Source: Bryobacterales bacterium | GTDB lineage: Bacteria; Acidobacteriota; Terriglobia; Bryobacterales; UBA6623 | Reading direction: 5' to 3' | NCBI GenBank assembly: GCA_026713545.1 | Contig: JAPOOG010000064.1 | Span: 1 to 64,000, forward strand | DNA length: 64,000 nt | Shown: one piece after another, positions 39,120 through 48,774 of the stretch | How positions within the stretch are numbered: the first letter of the stretch is position 1 | How the letters are laid out: the number at the start of each line of letters is the position of its first letter | Made by a program: the position numbers and the translations under genes | The notes under the pieces: generated by a model | Seen by the model: the letters and a program-made list of their open reading frames with translations, nothing else | What the model was told of the DNA's origin: nothing | Databases searched by the model: none

Positions 39120-40277
39120 ATGAAACGACTACCGGCCGCGCTTGCGATTTTTCTCATGACTTGCGCCTTGGCGTTCGCTCAGGTCATGGACATTCGTAAC
39201 CCTTCGATCAATACGGAGACCGAACAAGGCTCCTTGATTTCGCAGGCCGGCACGGCCGAGGACGACGCCACGAGAATGCAGCTCCTCGAGACCTTCGTCG
39301 AGAGATACAGTGACCACGACGCCATCAACTACGTTTACCTGCAACTCCAGGGACTCCATCTCGCCGCCGGCAATTTCGACAAGGTGATCTCTTACGGAGA
39401 GAAGCTGATCGAGGCCGTGCCGGAGGATGTCGAAATTCGTCAGAACCTGACCAAGGGCTACGAGGGCAAGCAGGATTTCGACAACCTGCTTCCGCATCTA
39501 CTCGCGACCAGGCCTTATGCCGAGAAAGACACCCAGCTTCCCGAACCGGAATACGAGGACGAAGTCGAAGCCTGGCAGGCTCAGATCGATTACGCCAAGG
39601 GCGTCCTGCAGTACATCGAATACTCGTTGTACGCTTCGCTGTTCAAGATCACCGATCCCGCAAAAAAGATCGAGTACATGGACGCACTCAGGGAACTCTA
39701 TCCCGAGGGGCAGTATGCGGGCGTACTCGACGACTACTATGTTCAGTCGTACCAGCAGATGGGCGACGTCGAGAAGATGCTGGCCGCCATGGAAGCGGCC
39801 GTCCAGAAGAACCCGGGAAACGAAAACTACCTGTTCACACTGGCCGAGAGCGCCGTCCGCCAAGCGCAATATGACAAAGCGAAGGGCTACGCCGAGCAAC
39901 TCGTTCAAGTAATGAACCAAAAGGCCAAGCCCGAAAACCAAACCGAAGAAGAGTGGACCAAGAACAAGGAACTATTCACCGCTTACGGCAACTATATGCT
40001 GGGTAAGCTGACCGTTCTGCAGGCCGGCAATGCCGCGCAAGGCTACCGGGACGGCCGCAAGCAATTGCTCACGACCATCGGCCCCATCCAGGAAAGGGGC
40101 GGCGAGCACTACGGCATCCTGGCCTACATGCTCGGCATCTGCTATGTGAAGCTCGACATCGCCGGCGACAACATCGGGCAGGCCACGAAGTGGATGGCCA
40201 TCGCCGCCAAGGAACCCAACCCCTACCAAGGCGAAGCCAAGAACACCCTGGCCGCCATCCGCGCGGCTACCGAGTAA
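39120..40277 (+). CDS. TPR-repeat protein with signal peptide
   Basis: A 385-residue exported protein (MKRLPAALAIFLMTCALAFAQ, likely cleaved after AFA). The rest is helical with TPR-like repeats, for example AINYVYLQLQGLHLAAGNFDKVI and PGNENYLFTLAESAVRQAQYDKA. It is rich in Glu, Gln and Ala. I see no enzyme motif. It probably scaffolds protein contacts in the periplasm; its partner is unknown. It is transcribed alone from the promoter at 39059 and converges on lon. Confidence 0.82.
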   Translation: MKRLPAALAIFLMTCALAFAQVMDIRNPSINTETEQGSLISQAGTAEDDATRMQLLETFVERYSDHDAINYVYLQLQGLHLAAGNFDKVISYGEKLIEAVPEDVEIRQNLTKGYEGKQDFDNLLPHLLATRPYAEKDTQLPEPEYEDEVEAWQAQIDYAKGVLQYIEYSLYASLFKITDPAKKIEYMDALRELYPEGQYAGVLDDYYVQSYQQMGDVEKMLAAMEAAVQKNPGNENYLFTLAESAVRQAQYDKAKGYAEQLVQVMNQKAKPENQTEEEWTKNKELFTAYGNYMLGKLTVLQAGNAAQGYRDGRKQLLTTIGPIQERGGEHYGILAYMLGICYVKLDIAGDNIGQATKWMAIAAKEPNPYQGEAKNTLAAIRAATE

Positions 40278-40308
40278 GCTACGGAACCATCTACTGCACC
40301 GGCAGGGA

Positions 40309-40346
40309 CAGCCCGTAGTGGAAGTCCCGTGGAACGCGGGGGGCTG
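40309..40346. repeat. Nested inverted repeat between the TPR gene and lon
   Basis: CAGCCC and GGGCTG form outer arms, and CCCGTG with CGCGGG an inner stem with a GAA loop (one G-T pair). It lies between converging genes. No T-run follows on either strand, so a terminator role is only possible. Confidence 0.35.
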
Positions 40347-40448
40347 CTGCGATCTCTCGGTTCAGTGTGAGCAGGGTGACGACACCAGCCCGCCTCCCTC
40401 ACGTCTGGCGGCGCAGAAACGTTCCGATATGGTGATGAGGGCCAAAGG

Positions 40449-42944
40449 TCAGGCACTCGCCACGGGGCTGACGGTGTGAGATCGCGCGGGGCGTCTGCGC
40501 GTCTTGGGGGCGGTCTTGCCGGCGTCCTTGGGCGGTTCGAGAACCAGCGAGATCACCTGATCCACGGTCTCGACGTACTTGATCTCGAGATCACCGAGCT
40601 GCTCGCTCTTGAGGTCCTCTTTTACCTGAACTTCATTCTCGGCCGGCAGGATAACCGTCTTGACACCGGAGCGCCGAGCCGCCAGCACTTTCTCCTTGAT
40701 GCCGCCGACGGGCAGGACCAGACCGCTGAGTGTCGTTTCGCCGGTCATCGCCAACTCCTTCCTGATGCAACGCCCGGAGATGAGAGAGACCAGCGCCGTC
40801 ACGGCGGTAATGCCTGCCGAGGGACCGTCCTTCGGGATCGCGCCGGCCGGGACATGCAGATGCAAGTCGTGCTCTTTGAAATGTGCCGGCGGTATGTTCA
40901 GTTGATTCGCATGGGCCCGCACCCAACTCAGCGCCGCCTGCATCGATTCCTGCATGACCTTGCCGAGGTGACCGGTGAGCGTGAGCCCTTTGCCCGCGCC
41001 CGGCATCTGCGTTGCTTCGAGGTAAAGCACGTCGCCGCCGGTGGGCGTCCACGCCAAACCGACCGATACCCCGGGGCGCCGCGTCCGTTTTGCGACTTCC
41101 TCTGCCTTGCGATGCTTCGGGGCGCCGAGCGCCTCTTCCACTTTCCTGCGGCTCACCCGCAAGACGGAACGCTTCTTCGGTTTCACGGTCTTGTTCGCGT
41201 CGGCCTGCTGTTCCGCGAGCGACTTGTCATGCGCAATGCGCCGTGCCCGCTTGCGGCAGACGGTCCCGATCTCCCGCTCCAGGCTCCGCACGCCGGCCTC
41301 GCGCGTGTAGCGGCGAATGATGTGCGACACCGCGTCCTCGCTGAAGCGAATATCAGACGCCTTCAGGCCGTTCTCGGAGATCTGCCGAGGGATCAGATAC
41401 TGGAAGGCGATCTGTATCTTCTCGGATTCGGTGTATCCCTGCAGGTGGAGCACTTCCATGCGGTCGCGCAGGGCATCCGGCACGGGGTCCATCACGTTGG
41501 CCGTCGTTACGAACAGGACTTTCGACAAATCGAAAGGCACGTCAAGGTAGTTGTCCCGGAAGGTGCTGTTCTGCTCCGGGTCGAGCACTTCCAGCAACGC
41601 CGCTGACGGATCGCCCCGGAAGTCGCGGCCCAGCTTGTCGATTTCATCCAGCATGAAGACCGGGTCTCTCGTTCCCGCCCGGCGCAAGCTCTGGATAATC
41701 TGTCCGGGCAACGCTCCGATGTAGGTCCGGCGGTGGCCGCGGACTTCCGCCTCGTCATGAACGCCGCCGAGAGAAAGCCGCACAAATTCACGGCCGAGCG
41801 CGCGAGCAATCGATTTCCCGAGCGAAGTCTTGCCGACCCCCGGCGGCCCCACGAAGCACAGGATCGGCCCCTTGAGCGACGGCTTGAGCTGCAGGACCGC
41901 CAAATAATCGAGGATGCGCTCCTTGATCTTCTCGAGATCGTAGTGGTCTTCGTCGAGCACCTGCTTCGCCTTGATGATGTCCACGGAGCCGTCCGAGGTC
42001 TTTTCCCACGGCAGCACGACCAGCCAGTCGAGGTAGGTCCGCGTGACCGTGTAGTCGGCGGCTGCGGGGGACATTCGCGAGAGCCTCTTCAGCTCGCGAT
42101 GCGCTTCTTTCCTGACGTCGTCGGGCATGCCGGACTCGTCGAGCTTCACGCGCAACTCTTCGATTTCGGCGTTTTCGTCAGACTCGCCCAGCTCCTTCTG
42201 GATGGCCTTGATCTGCTCGCGCAAGTAGAACTCGCGTTGCGATTCGGAAAGCTGATCCTGCACCTGAGATTGGATCTTGCTGCGAAGCTGCAGAACCTCG
42301 CGCTCTTTCACCAGAAAGCGCATCAGGTCTTCCATGCGCTGCTTGACGTTGGTTGTCTCCAGGACACCCTGCTTCTCGGGAGACGCCAGTCCCGGCAGCG
42401 CCGCGGCCATAAAGTCGGCCACGCGGCCGGGCTCCTCCAGATGGGTCACCATCGTCAGTGCGTCTTCCGAGAGCGCCGGCGACAGTTCGACCACTTCACT
42501 GAACACGTGGATGGCGTTCTGGCGCAACGCCTCCATCTCGGGCGTCGTCTCCCCGCCTTCTTCCATCACCTGCTCGTAACGCACCGTGTAATAGGGCTTT
42601 TGCGAAACGAACTCCGTGACGCGAATGCGCTCCAACCCTTCGCAGAAAATCAGCAGGCTGTTGTCGGGCATCCGCACGGATTTGTGGATCACGGCCAGGG
42701 TGCCGAGTTGGTAGAGGTCGTCCGGGTCGGGCGCATCGATGCGCGGATCCCGTTGCGTCACGACGCCCAGAATCTTGTCCTCCCCTAGGGATGTCACCAG
42801 CGAGATCGAGCTCTCCCGGCCGATGTTCAGGGGCATCACCGCCCGCGGGAATAGCACGGTATCCCGCACCGGCAACAGCGCGACCTCTTCGGGAAACTCC
42901 GCCTCTCTGAACGCAATCGGTTGATCGCTCTGCAATTCCGCCAT
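40449..42944 (-). CDS. lon: ATP-dependent protease Lon
   Basis: An 831-residue cytoplasmic serine protease. The N-terminal substrate-binding domain begins PEEVALLPVRDTVLFPRAVMPLNIGR. The AAA+ module has Walker A GPPGVGKTSL and the sensor region. The proteolytic Ser is in PKDGPSAGIT and the Lys in LPVGGIKEKVLAARR, giving the Ser-Lys dyad. The start at 42944 was preferred over a 13-residue upstream extension because Lon homologues begin near here. It is the last gene of a run PTPS-PTPS-folE-der-pheA-lon and lies 17 nt after pheA. Confidence 0.96.
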   Translation of the reverse strand: MAELQSDQPIAFREAEFPEEVALLPVRDTVLFPRAVMPLNIGRESSISLVTSLGEDKILGVVTQRDPRIDAPDPDDLYQLGTLAVIHKSVRMPDNSLLIFCEGLERIRVTEFVSQKPYYTVRYEQVMEEGGETTPEMEALRQNAIHVFSEVVELSPALSEDALTMVTHLEEPGRVADFMAAALPGLASPEKQGVLETTNVKQRMEDLMRFLVKEREVLQLRSKIQSQVQDQLSESQREFYLREQIKAIQKELGESDENAEIEELRVKLDESGMPDDVRKEAHRELKRLSRMSPAAADYTVTRTYLDWLVVLPWEKTSDGSVDIIKAKQVLDEDHYDLEKIKERILDYLAVLQLKPSLKGPILCFVGPPGVGKTSLGKSIARALGREFVRLSLGGVHDEAEVRGHRRTYIGALPGQIIQSLRRAGTRDPVFMLDEIDKLGRDFRGDPSAALLEVLDPEQNSTFRDNYLDVPFDLSKVLFVTTANVMDPVPDALRDRMEVLHLQGYTESEKIQIAFQYLIPRQISENGLKASDIRFSEDAVSHIIRRYTREAGVRSLEREIGTVCRKRARRIAHDKSLAEQQADANKTVKPKKRSVLRVSRRKVEEALGAPKHRKAEEVAKRTRRPGVSVGLAWTPTGGDVLYLEATQMPGAGKGLTLTGHLGKVMQESMQAALSWVRAHANQLNIPPAHFKEHDLHLHVPAGAIPKDGPSAGITAVTALVSLISGRCIRKELAMTGETTLSGLVLPVGGIKEKVLAARRSGVKTVILPAENEVQVKEDLKSEQLGDLEIKYVETVDQVISLVLEPPKDAGKTAPKTRRRPARSHTVSPVASA

Positions 42945-42961
42945 AGATTTCTTCGCTCCGA

Positions 42962-43798
42962 TCAGGTCGCCTGCGGGTAGCACCCGAGGACGGCCATGAA
43001 GTCCGTCATCTCACGCAGATGGGACATTGCGTTGCGGCAGTTCGTCTCGTCGGGCGAACCCAGAAAATCAAGATAAAAGAGATACTCGAACAGCCGTCCG
43101 CGAAACGGGCGCGACTCGATCTTGTCCATATTGATGTCACGCAGGGCAAACGCACTCAGGCATCGGAACAGCGTTCCCGGCTTGTTCGGGGTCGAGAAGA
43201 CAATCGAGGTCTTCAGCGGGACACCCTTCTTCGCCGCCCTGCGCGGGGCCTTGCGCTTCAGCAAAAAGAACCGCGTGTAGTTTTGGCGATCGTCTTCGAT
43301 CGACTTCTTCAACAACTTGGCGCCATAATACGCGGCCGCCGTCTCGGAGGCAATCGCGGCTACGGACGGATCGTTCTCTTCCATGATCTGCCGCACACTG
43401 CCGGCCGTGTCGTAGCCGATCTGCGAGCGAATCCGCTTGCGGCTCTTGAAGAAGTTCAGACATTGACGCAGCGCCACCGGATGCGAGATCGCCGTCCGGA
43501 CTTTCAAGAGCGTGGCTTCCGGCCGGCCAATGAGGTTGTGCACGATCCGCACGCGCGTCTCGGCCACGATCGGCAGCTTGAAGTTCAACAGGTGGTCGTA
43601 GTTCTCGTGCACCGAGCCGTGAAGCGTATTTTCGATCGGCACGACCGAGGCTTCCACCTTGCCTTCCGCCAAGGCCTGGAACACATCTTCGAAGCTCTCA
43701 CAAGGCAAGAAGTCGATCGCGTCCCCCAGCATGCGCCGGGCGGCGTCTTCACTGAACGCCCCGCGCGCTCCTTGAAAGGCTACACGAGTTCGAGCCAC
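42962..43798 (-). CDS. pheA: Prephenate dehydratase
   Basis: A 278-residue enzyme that converts prephenate to phenylpyruvate, the committed step to phenylalanine. It has the dehydratase domain (RVAFQGARGAFSEDAARRM, SVVPIENTLHGSVHENYDHL, the NYTRFFLL motif carrying the catalytic Thr-Arg-Phe) and an ACT domain that ends with MDKIESRPFRGRLFEYLFYLDF, where phenylalanine binds. No chorismate-mutase domain is present. It is in the lon/der operon, a coupling with unclear meaning. Confidence 0.94.
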   Translation of the reverse strand: MARTRVAFQGARGAFSEDAARRMLGDAIDFLPCESFEDVFQALAEGKVEASVVPIENTLHGSVHENYDHLLNFKLPIVAETRVRIVHNLIGRPEATLLKVRTAISHPVALRQCLNFFKSRKRIRSQIGYDTAGSVRQIMEENDPSVAAIASETAAAYYGAKLLKKSIEDDRQNYTRFFLLKRKAPRRAAKKGVPLKTSIVFSTPNKPGTLFRCLSAFALRDINMDKIESRPFRGRLFEYLFYLDFLGSPDETNCRNAMSHLREMTDFMAVLGCYPQAT

Positions 43799-43860
43799 TG
43801 GCGAATCTCTCGGGACTGCTGGAAAATCGGCGCCGGACGGCGCTCCGTCCCGACCTTATC

Positions 43861-45183
43861 TTATCCCGATCTGCGTTTTCGCTTCGCCTTGACGACGACC
43901 GGCGTGCCCTCGAACGGGAAGGCGGCGCGGATCTGATTCACGAGGAACCGCTCGAAGGAGAAATGGAACTTGTCATCGCCGGTGATGAAGAAGACGAATG
44001 TCGGCGGCGCCACGCCGGCCTGCGTAACGTAGCGGATCTTCGGACGCCGCGCTCCGGGATACGTCGCACGCTCGAAGTCGACGCTTTCGAGGAACCGGTT
44101 CAGCTCACCGGTCGGCACGCGGCGACGGGATGCCTGCACCACCTGATGCAGCGACGAGAAGATCTGCTGCATACCCTTATCTTCGAGAGCCGAGACAAAC
44201 CGCGCAGGGGCGTAAGAGAGAAACTTGATCTTCTCTCGCATGTCCGTCTCGAACCGGCGCCGGCGCTTGTCGTCGACCAAGTCCCACTTGTTGACGATCA
44301 CCACGGCGGCCTTGCCCGCTTCGTGCGCGTAGCCCGCGATACGGGTGTCGAGCGCCGCAACGCCTTCCACGGCGTCGACCAGGAACAGGACCGCATCCGC
44401 GAGCCGGATGTGGCGCTGCGCCATGACGACGCTCAGCTTCTCGGCCATCTCCCGCGTCGCGCCCTTTCGGCGGATCCCGGCGGTATCGACGAACCGGTAC
44501 ACCTTGCCCCGCCGCGTGACCTGCTCATCGACGGCGTCGCGGGTCGTCCCCGCCGTCGGAGAAACGATGGCCCGCTCCTTTCCGGTCAAACGATTCAGCA
44601 GCGTCGATTTGCCGGCGTTCGGACGTCCGATGATCGCGACGCGGATCGGCCGCTCCGGGTCATCCTCGTCCTCACCCTGAGGCAGATCGGCCGTCACGCG
44701 ATCGAGAAGAGCCTCGATGCCGCGGCCGTGCTCGGCGGAGATCGGCAAAACGGCGTCGAACCCCAACTCATGAAAGTTCGCGGCGGCGCCGTCGGACGCG
44801 GGGGTATCGCACTTGTTCACCACGAGCGTGGCCGGCTTGCCGACCCGGCGCAGCAGATCCGCCAAGTCGCGGTCGGTGCTTGTCAACTCCGCACGGCCGT
44901 CGGCGACGAGCATCACGTGAGCCGCCGTCTCCAGCGCCTCATGCACCTTGTGATTGACAAGGATGGGGAACTCCTCCTTCTCGCCGAACAGCATGCCACC
45001 CGTATCGACCAGGTCAAACGAGCGCCCTTTCCAGACGGCGCGCATCTGAATGCGGTCGCGGGTGATGCCCGGCTGGTTTCCGACGATCGAACGGCGGCTC
45101 GCGGTGATGCGGTTGAAGAGAGTGGACTTGCCGACGTTGGGGCGCCCCACAATCACGACGGTCGGGCGCGCAAGGGCGCTCAT
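43861..45183 (-). CDS. der: GTPase Der (EngA)
   Basis: A 440-residue tandem GTPase needed for 50S subunit maturation. The first G domain begins VVIVGRPNVGKSTLFNRIT (residues 10-28) and the second has VAIIGRPNAGKSTLLNRLT near residue 185. Each has its DTGG/DTAG (VDTGGML, VDTAGIR) and NKCD/NKWD box (VNKCD, VNKWD). A KH-like domain covers the end. Length and motifs are standard. It lies 10 nt after folE. Confidence 0.96.
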   Translation of the reverse strand: MSALARPTVVIVGRPNVGKSTLFNRITASRRSIVGNQPGITRDRIQMRAVWKGRSFDLVDTGGMLFGEKEEFPILVNHKVHEALETAAHVMLVADGRAELTSTDRDLADLLRRVGKPATLVVNKCDTPASDGAAANFHELGFDAVLPISAEHGRGIEALLDRVTADLPQGEDEDDPERPIRVAIIGRPNAGKSTLLNRLTGKERAIVSPTAGTTRDAVDEQVTRRGKVYRFVDTAGIRRKGATREMAEKLSVVMAQRHIRLADAVLFLVDAVEGVAALDTRIAGYAHEAGKAAVVIVNKWDLVDDKRRRRFETDMREKIKFLSYAPARFVSALEDKGMQQIFSSLHQVVQASRRRVPTGELNRFLESVDFERATYPGARRPKIRYVTQAGVAPPTFVFFITGDDKFHFSFERFLVNQIRAAFPFEGTPVVVKAKRKRRSG

Positions 45184-45193
45184 GGCGGTCGGC

Positions 45194-45823
45194 CTATACC
45201 CCGTCGGCCGGTCGCTGAATCAGCGAGAGGAACTCTTCCCGCGTCTGCAGGTTGTCGCGGAACGCCCCCACCATGGCGCTGGTCACCGCGGACGAGTGCT
45301 GTTTCTCGATACCGCGCATCATCATGCAAAGATGCCGCGCTTCGATCACGACCCCGACGCCCTCCGGTTCGATCGCCTCCTGGATCGTGTCGGCGATCTG
45401 CTTGGTGAGCCTCTCCTGGACTTGCAGCCGGCGGGCGAACATCTCGACGACCCGCGCCACCTTGCTGAGCCCGATCACCTTCTTCGTCGGAATGTAGGCG
45501 ACGTGGACCTTGCCGAAGAAGGGCAGCAGGTGATGCTCGCAGAGACTGAACATCTCGATGTCTTTCACGATCACCATCTCGTCGTAGCTGACCTCGAACA
45601 GCGCGCCGTTCAACACCTGCTTTGCGTCCATCCGATAGCCCTTCGTCAGCTCGGCGAGCGCCTTGCCGGCGCGCTCCGGCGTGCGCCGCAACCCATCGCG
45701 ATCGGGGTCTTCGCCGATTTCCAGCAGCAATCGGCGATAGAACTCCGACATCGTCGGGTTCTCGATTTCCTCGGAAGACTCCACGTCATCCACGAGGTCG
45801 TGCAGGTTCAGTTTCATGCTCAT
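45194..45823 (-). CDS. folE: GTP cyclohydrolase I
   Basis: A 209-residue enzyme that makes dihydroneopterin triphosphate from GTP, the first step of folate and pterin synthesis. The zinc ligands are C95, H98 and C166 ([10 protein letters not shown] and [10 protein letters not shown]), with the catalytic H97. Conserved [17 protein letters not shown] and [11 protein letters not shown] regions are visible. The ATG at 45823 is the better start; the next ATG is at 45817. It starts 8 nt after the upstream PTPS gene ends, so the three pterin genes are probably co-transcribed. Confidence 0.94.
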   Translation of the reverse strand: MSMKLNLHDLVDDVESSEEIENPTMSEFYRRLLLEIGEDPDRDGLRRTPERAGKALAELTKGYRMDAKQVLNGALFEVSYDEMVIVKDIEMFSLCEHHLLPFFGKVHVAYIPTKKVIGLSKVARVVEMFARRLQVQERLTKQIADTIQEAIEPEGVGVVIEARHLCMMMRGIEKQHSSAVTSAMVGAFRDNLQTREEFLSLIQRPADGV

Positions 45824-45831
45824 GGCGTCCG

Positions 45832-46257
45832 TCAACCCGTCACTTCGCAAGAATTGCGAGCCGTCTCCTCGATCCGAACGCGATCCAGCTTCGCTCCATC
45901 GTCCCCGAACTCCGCATCCCAGGAGGAACTCAACCAGCGATGCACGAGCAACGAAAGGTTCTCGGTCGTCGGCACGATCTCCCGCAGCTCCTTGACGTCG
46001 TTGTTGAGGTCGGTATGATCGATCCGGTCCAGGGCCGTGCGTCCGACGAAATCGTCCAGCTTCTTGCGGGGGACGATCATTCCCGCGAACCCGCCGGGCT
46101 CGCCCGTCACGCTCACTTCGAGGACGTAGTTGTGCCCGTGGCCGAACGGGTTGTTGCATTTGCCGAACAGGCTCTCGTTCTCTTCGTCGCTCAACACGCC
46201 GGCGTGCAGACGGTGCGAGGCCGAAAATGAATACCGCCGAGTAAGACGCACTTGCAA
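45832..46257 (-). CDS. 6-pyruvoyl-tetrahydropterin synthase family, catalytic copy
   Basis: A 141-residue T-fold enzyme. Zinc ligands are H15, H40 and H42 and the catalytic cysteine is C34, in [19 protein letters not shown], which is close to eukaryotic-type PTPS. The [12 protein letters not shown] and [10 protein letters not shown] segments complete the active site. It could make 6-pyruvoyl-tetrahydropterin or act as QueD (6-carboxytetrahydropterin). The neighbouring folE supplies its substrate. No queuosine genes (queC, queE) are in view. Confidence 0.9.
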   Translation of the reverse strand: MQVRLTRRYSFSASHRLHAGVLSDEENESLFGKCNNPFGHGHNYVLEVSVTGEPGGFAGMIVPRKKLDDFVGRTALDRIDHTDLNNDVKELREIVPTTENLSLLVHRWLSSSWDAEFGDDGAKLDRVRIEETARNSCEVTG

Positions 46258-46266
46258 GACCGATCC

Positions 46267-46743
46267 TTACCGAGCCGCTGATTCCCGCGGCCCAAAGTAG
46301 TCTACATAGAGGTCGCTTGTCTCATACAGCCGAACCCCGTGCAGCCGGCAGTCCTTCTCTTCGACCGGCGCCTCCAGCCGCCGCCAGATGTCTTTCGCGA
46401 TATTCTCCGGCGTCGGCACGACTCGGTCGAACGGCTCGACTTCGTGATTCAGGAAGCGGTGATCGTAGAGATCGACCACATTCTCGTTGATGATCTCCTT
46501 GAGCACCTTCAAATCCATGACCATGCCGTGCACCGGATCGACATCCCCCGTGACGGTGACCTCCAGGACGTAGTTGTGGCCGTGACCGGAGCGGCGGGCG
46601 GCTTTTCCGAAGAGCGCCTCGTTCTCCGCAACGCTCAAACCGGGAACGGCACAGAAATGGGAGGCCGAAAACTCAGCCTTGCGGGTGATCAATACCAATT
46701 TGCGGAATCCCGGCGAGGTCGTTACATTGAAACCAGACCTCAT
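46267..46743 (-). CDS. PTPS-family paralogue lacking the catalytic cysteine
   Basis: A 158-residue paralogue of the next gene. Zinc ligands are kept (H29, H54, H56 in [11 protein letters not shown]), but the catalytic Cys position is Ala48 ([15 protein letters not shown]). The DHRFLNHEV and [13 protein letters not shown] segments match the family. It probably is not a canonical 6-pyruvoyl-tetrahydropterin synthase. The ATG at 46743 is 3 bp from the divergent TlpA start; a TTG at 46698 behind GGGA is a plausible true start. It begins the pterin-der-pheA-lon run. Confidence 0.85.
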   Translation of the reverse strand: MRSGFNVTTSPGFRKLVLITRKAEFSASHFCAVPGLSVAENEALFGKAARRSGHGHNYVLEVTVTGDVDPVHGMVMDLKVLKEIINENVVDLYDHRFLNHEVEPFDRVVPTPENIAKDIWRRLEAPVEEKDCRLHGVRLYETSDLYVDYFGPRESAAR

Positions 46744-46746
46744 TTT

Positions 46747-47268
46747 ATGGCATGGAGTTCCAGAGCGACGTGGGCCGGAGTTGTGAACCTGATCCTGCTG
46801 GGTGTGCTCCTCACCCGCGCTGTACCGTACCTCGAAGTCTACAATGTCGAGGTGGGCGACCGCGCGCCCGATTTCAACCTGACCGCCGATGACGGGAGCG
46901 GGATGAGCCTCTCGGACTATCGAGGCAAGTACGTGCTTCTCAACTTCTGGGCGACCTGGTGTCCGCCCTGCGTTCAGGAGATGCCTTCTCTCAGCACCGT
47001 CCACGATCGATTCCAACGGGACGGCCTCGTCGTTCTCGGCGTGAGCGTCGATGAGGAAAAGGAAGCGTACGACCGCTTTCTCGAGATTCGGCCGGTGAGC
47101 TTCCCCACGGCGCGCGATCCGGAGCGCTCCGTCAGCACCATCTACGGCACGGCCAAGTACCCGGAAACGTATCTCATCGACCCCGAGGGGATCGTCATCC
47201 GCAAATACATCGGCCCCGAAGACTGGAACCGCCCGGAAATCTCGAAGTACCTCAGCTCGCTTCTCTAG
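46747..47268 (+). CDS. TlpA/ResA-like thioredoxin, membrane-anchored
   Basis: A 173-residue thiol-disulfide oxidoreductase. An N-terminal helix (TWAGVVNLILLGVLLTRAV) anchors it in the inner membrane. The periplasmic thioredoxin domain has GDRAPDFNLTADDG, NFWATWCPPCVQEMPSL with active-site C72 and C75, and a cis-Pro near KYPETYLIDPEG. Such proteins keep cytochrome c haem-binding cysteines reduced, which fits the many c-type cytochromes nearby. A TACATT -10-like box sits inside the divergent PTPS gene. Confidence 0.9.
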   Translation: MAWSSRATWAGVVNLILLGVLLTRAVPYLEVYNVEVGDRAPDFNLTADDGSGMSLSDYRGKYVLLNFWATWCPPCVQEMPSLSTVHDRFQRDGLVVLGVSVDEEKEAYDRFLEIRPVSFPTARDPERSVSTIYGTAKYPETYLIDPEGIVIRKYIGPEDWNRPEISKYLSSLL

Positions 47269-47433
47269 GGTCGAGCCTGTTCAAGTCGTGCGGCTTTCGT
47301 GACAGCTCGGGAGCATGCGCGTCCAGCGGGCCCGTCGCGCCCGATTCTCGACCCTCCGGGACACCGGCCGTGTGATAGATTGGAGTTGCAAGATCCACTC
47401 CCGCGGCCATCGCCGCGTGCTCACCCTCACAGC

Positions 47434-47528
<95 letters not shown>

Positions 47529-47764
47529 GACTTCTTCAAGGTTCGATTGCGAACCAGTGTGGTCTACCGCCGTTAACAGAGAACCGTATCATCCTGTCCG
47601 CTCGATTCTCTGGCACACGTGGCGCCACGTCGACACCGTGCGAATGGGGGCAACGTCAGATCGCGGGACCGTGCTACGATTTGCGGGTAGGCGGCCTGAT
47701 GAGTTGTTCGCGCTAAACGGGCAGGTGCGCGGCGCTGGCGCACCGCTGGCGCCGCAAGCCCCAA

Positions 47765-48763
47765 ATGAACGCTAAAGCGCCACTCGATACTTTCGTTCCA
47801 GAGCCGTTCCGGCACCTGGAGGACCCCTCGCGCGATCTACCACGGATCGCGAAGGACGCAGACGCGATGGCAATGATCGAGTCCGCGGTGGGGCAAGTAC
47901 CGACCCGACATCGGCTGTTGCTTGGAGACGCCCGCCACGCATTACTGCCCGCTGAGTCGGTTCACCTCGTGCTCACTTCACCGCCGTACTGGACCCTGAA
48001 GGAGTACCGCCGGAGTGAGGGCCAACTGGGCTGGATTTCCGACTACGACGAGTTTCTCGATCAGCTCGACGCGGTCTGGCGCGCATGTCACAGGGCGCTC
48101 GTGCCCGGCGGGCGGCTCATCTGCGTGGTAGGTGACGTGTGTCTGTCGCGGCGCAGGAACGGCGGCCGTCATACCGTGGTTCCCCTGCATGCCTCGATTC
48201 AGGACCGGTGCCGGGCACTCGGGTTCGACAAACTGTCTCCGATCATCTGGCACAAGATCGCGAATGCGATGCACGAAGTGGAGCGGGGAACCGGCGGCTT
48301 CCTGGGCAAACCGTACGAGCCGAACGCCGTGATCAAGAACGACGTCGAGTTCATCCTGATGCAGCGGAAGCCAGGCGGCTACCGGAGGCCGAGCCGCGCC
48401 GCTAGAACGCTCAGCCTGGTGTCCGAGGCGAGCTTCAAGACGCTGTTCCGACAGGTCTGGACCGACATCACCGGCGCGTCGACCCGAGATCATCCCGCGC
48501 CCTTTCCGGTTGCCCTCGCCGACCGTCTCATCAGGATGTTCAGTTTCGTCGGCGACTCTGTGCTCGATCCCTTCACCGGCACGGCGTCCACCCAGGTTGC
48601 CGCTGCCGCCTGCGGCCGGAACAGCATCGGCATCGAAGTCGACCCGGTGTACTACGAGCAAGCGCTGACACGGCTGTGGAACGAGACTGACAGCCTGCTG
48701 AGCACAGCCGACGTAAGCGCCGGCGAGATCGACACGGAACACGGGTTGCCCGCCACTGCGTAG
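47765..48763 (+). CDS. DNA methyltransferase, beta-class, N4-cytosine-like
   Basis: A 332-residue methyltransferase. Residues 71-75 are TSPPY (motif IV), and motif I is near the C-terminus (DSVLDPFTGTASTQVAAAACGRNSIGIEVD), so the motif order IV...I is that of the beta class. SPPY favours N4-methylcytosine. The region between includes a variable target-recognition stretch. The target site cannot be told. The stop is 11 nt before a candidate endonuclease gene, forming a type II system. A tRNA-Ser gene is directly upstream. Confidence 0.88.
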   Translation: MNAKAPLDTFVPEPFRHLEDPSRDLPRIAKDADAMAMIESAVGQVPTRHRLLLGDARHALLPAESVHLVLTSPPYWTLKEYRRSEGQLGWISDYDEFLDQLDAVWRACHRALVPGGRLICVVGDVCLSRRRNGGRHTVVPLHASIQDRCRALGFDKLSPIIWHKIANAMHEVERGTGGFLGKPYEPNAVIKNDVEFILMQRKPGGYRRPSRAARTLSLVSEASFKTLFRQVWTDITGASTRDHPAPFPVALADRLIRMFSFVGDSVLDPFTGTASTQVAAAACGRNSIGIEVDPVYYEQALTRLWNETDSLLSTADVSAGEIDTEHGLPATA

Positions 48764-48774
48764 GCGGTCTGCGC

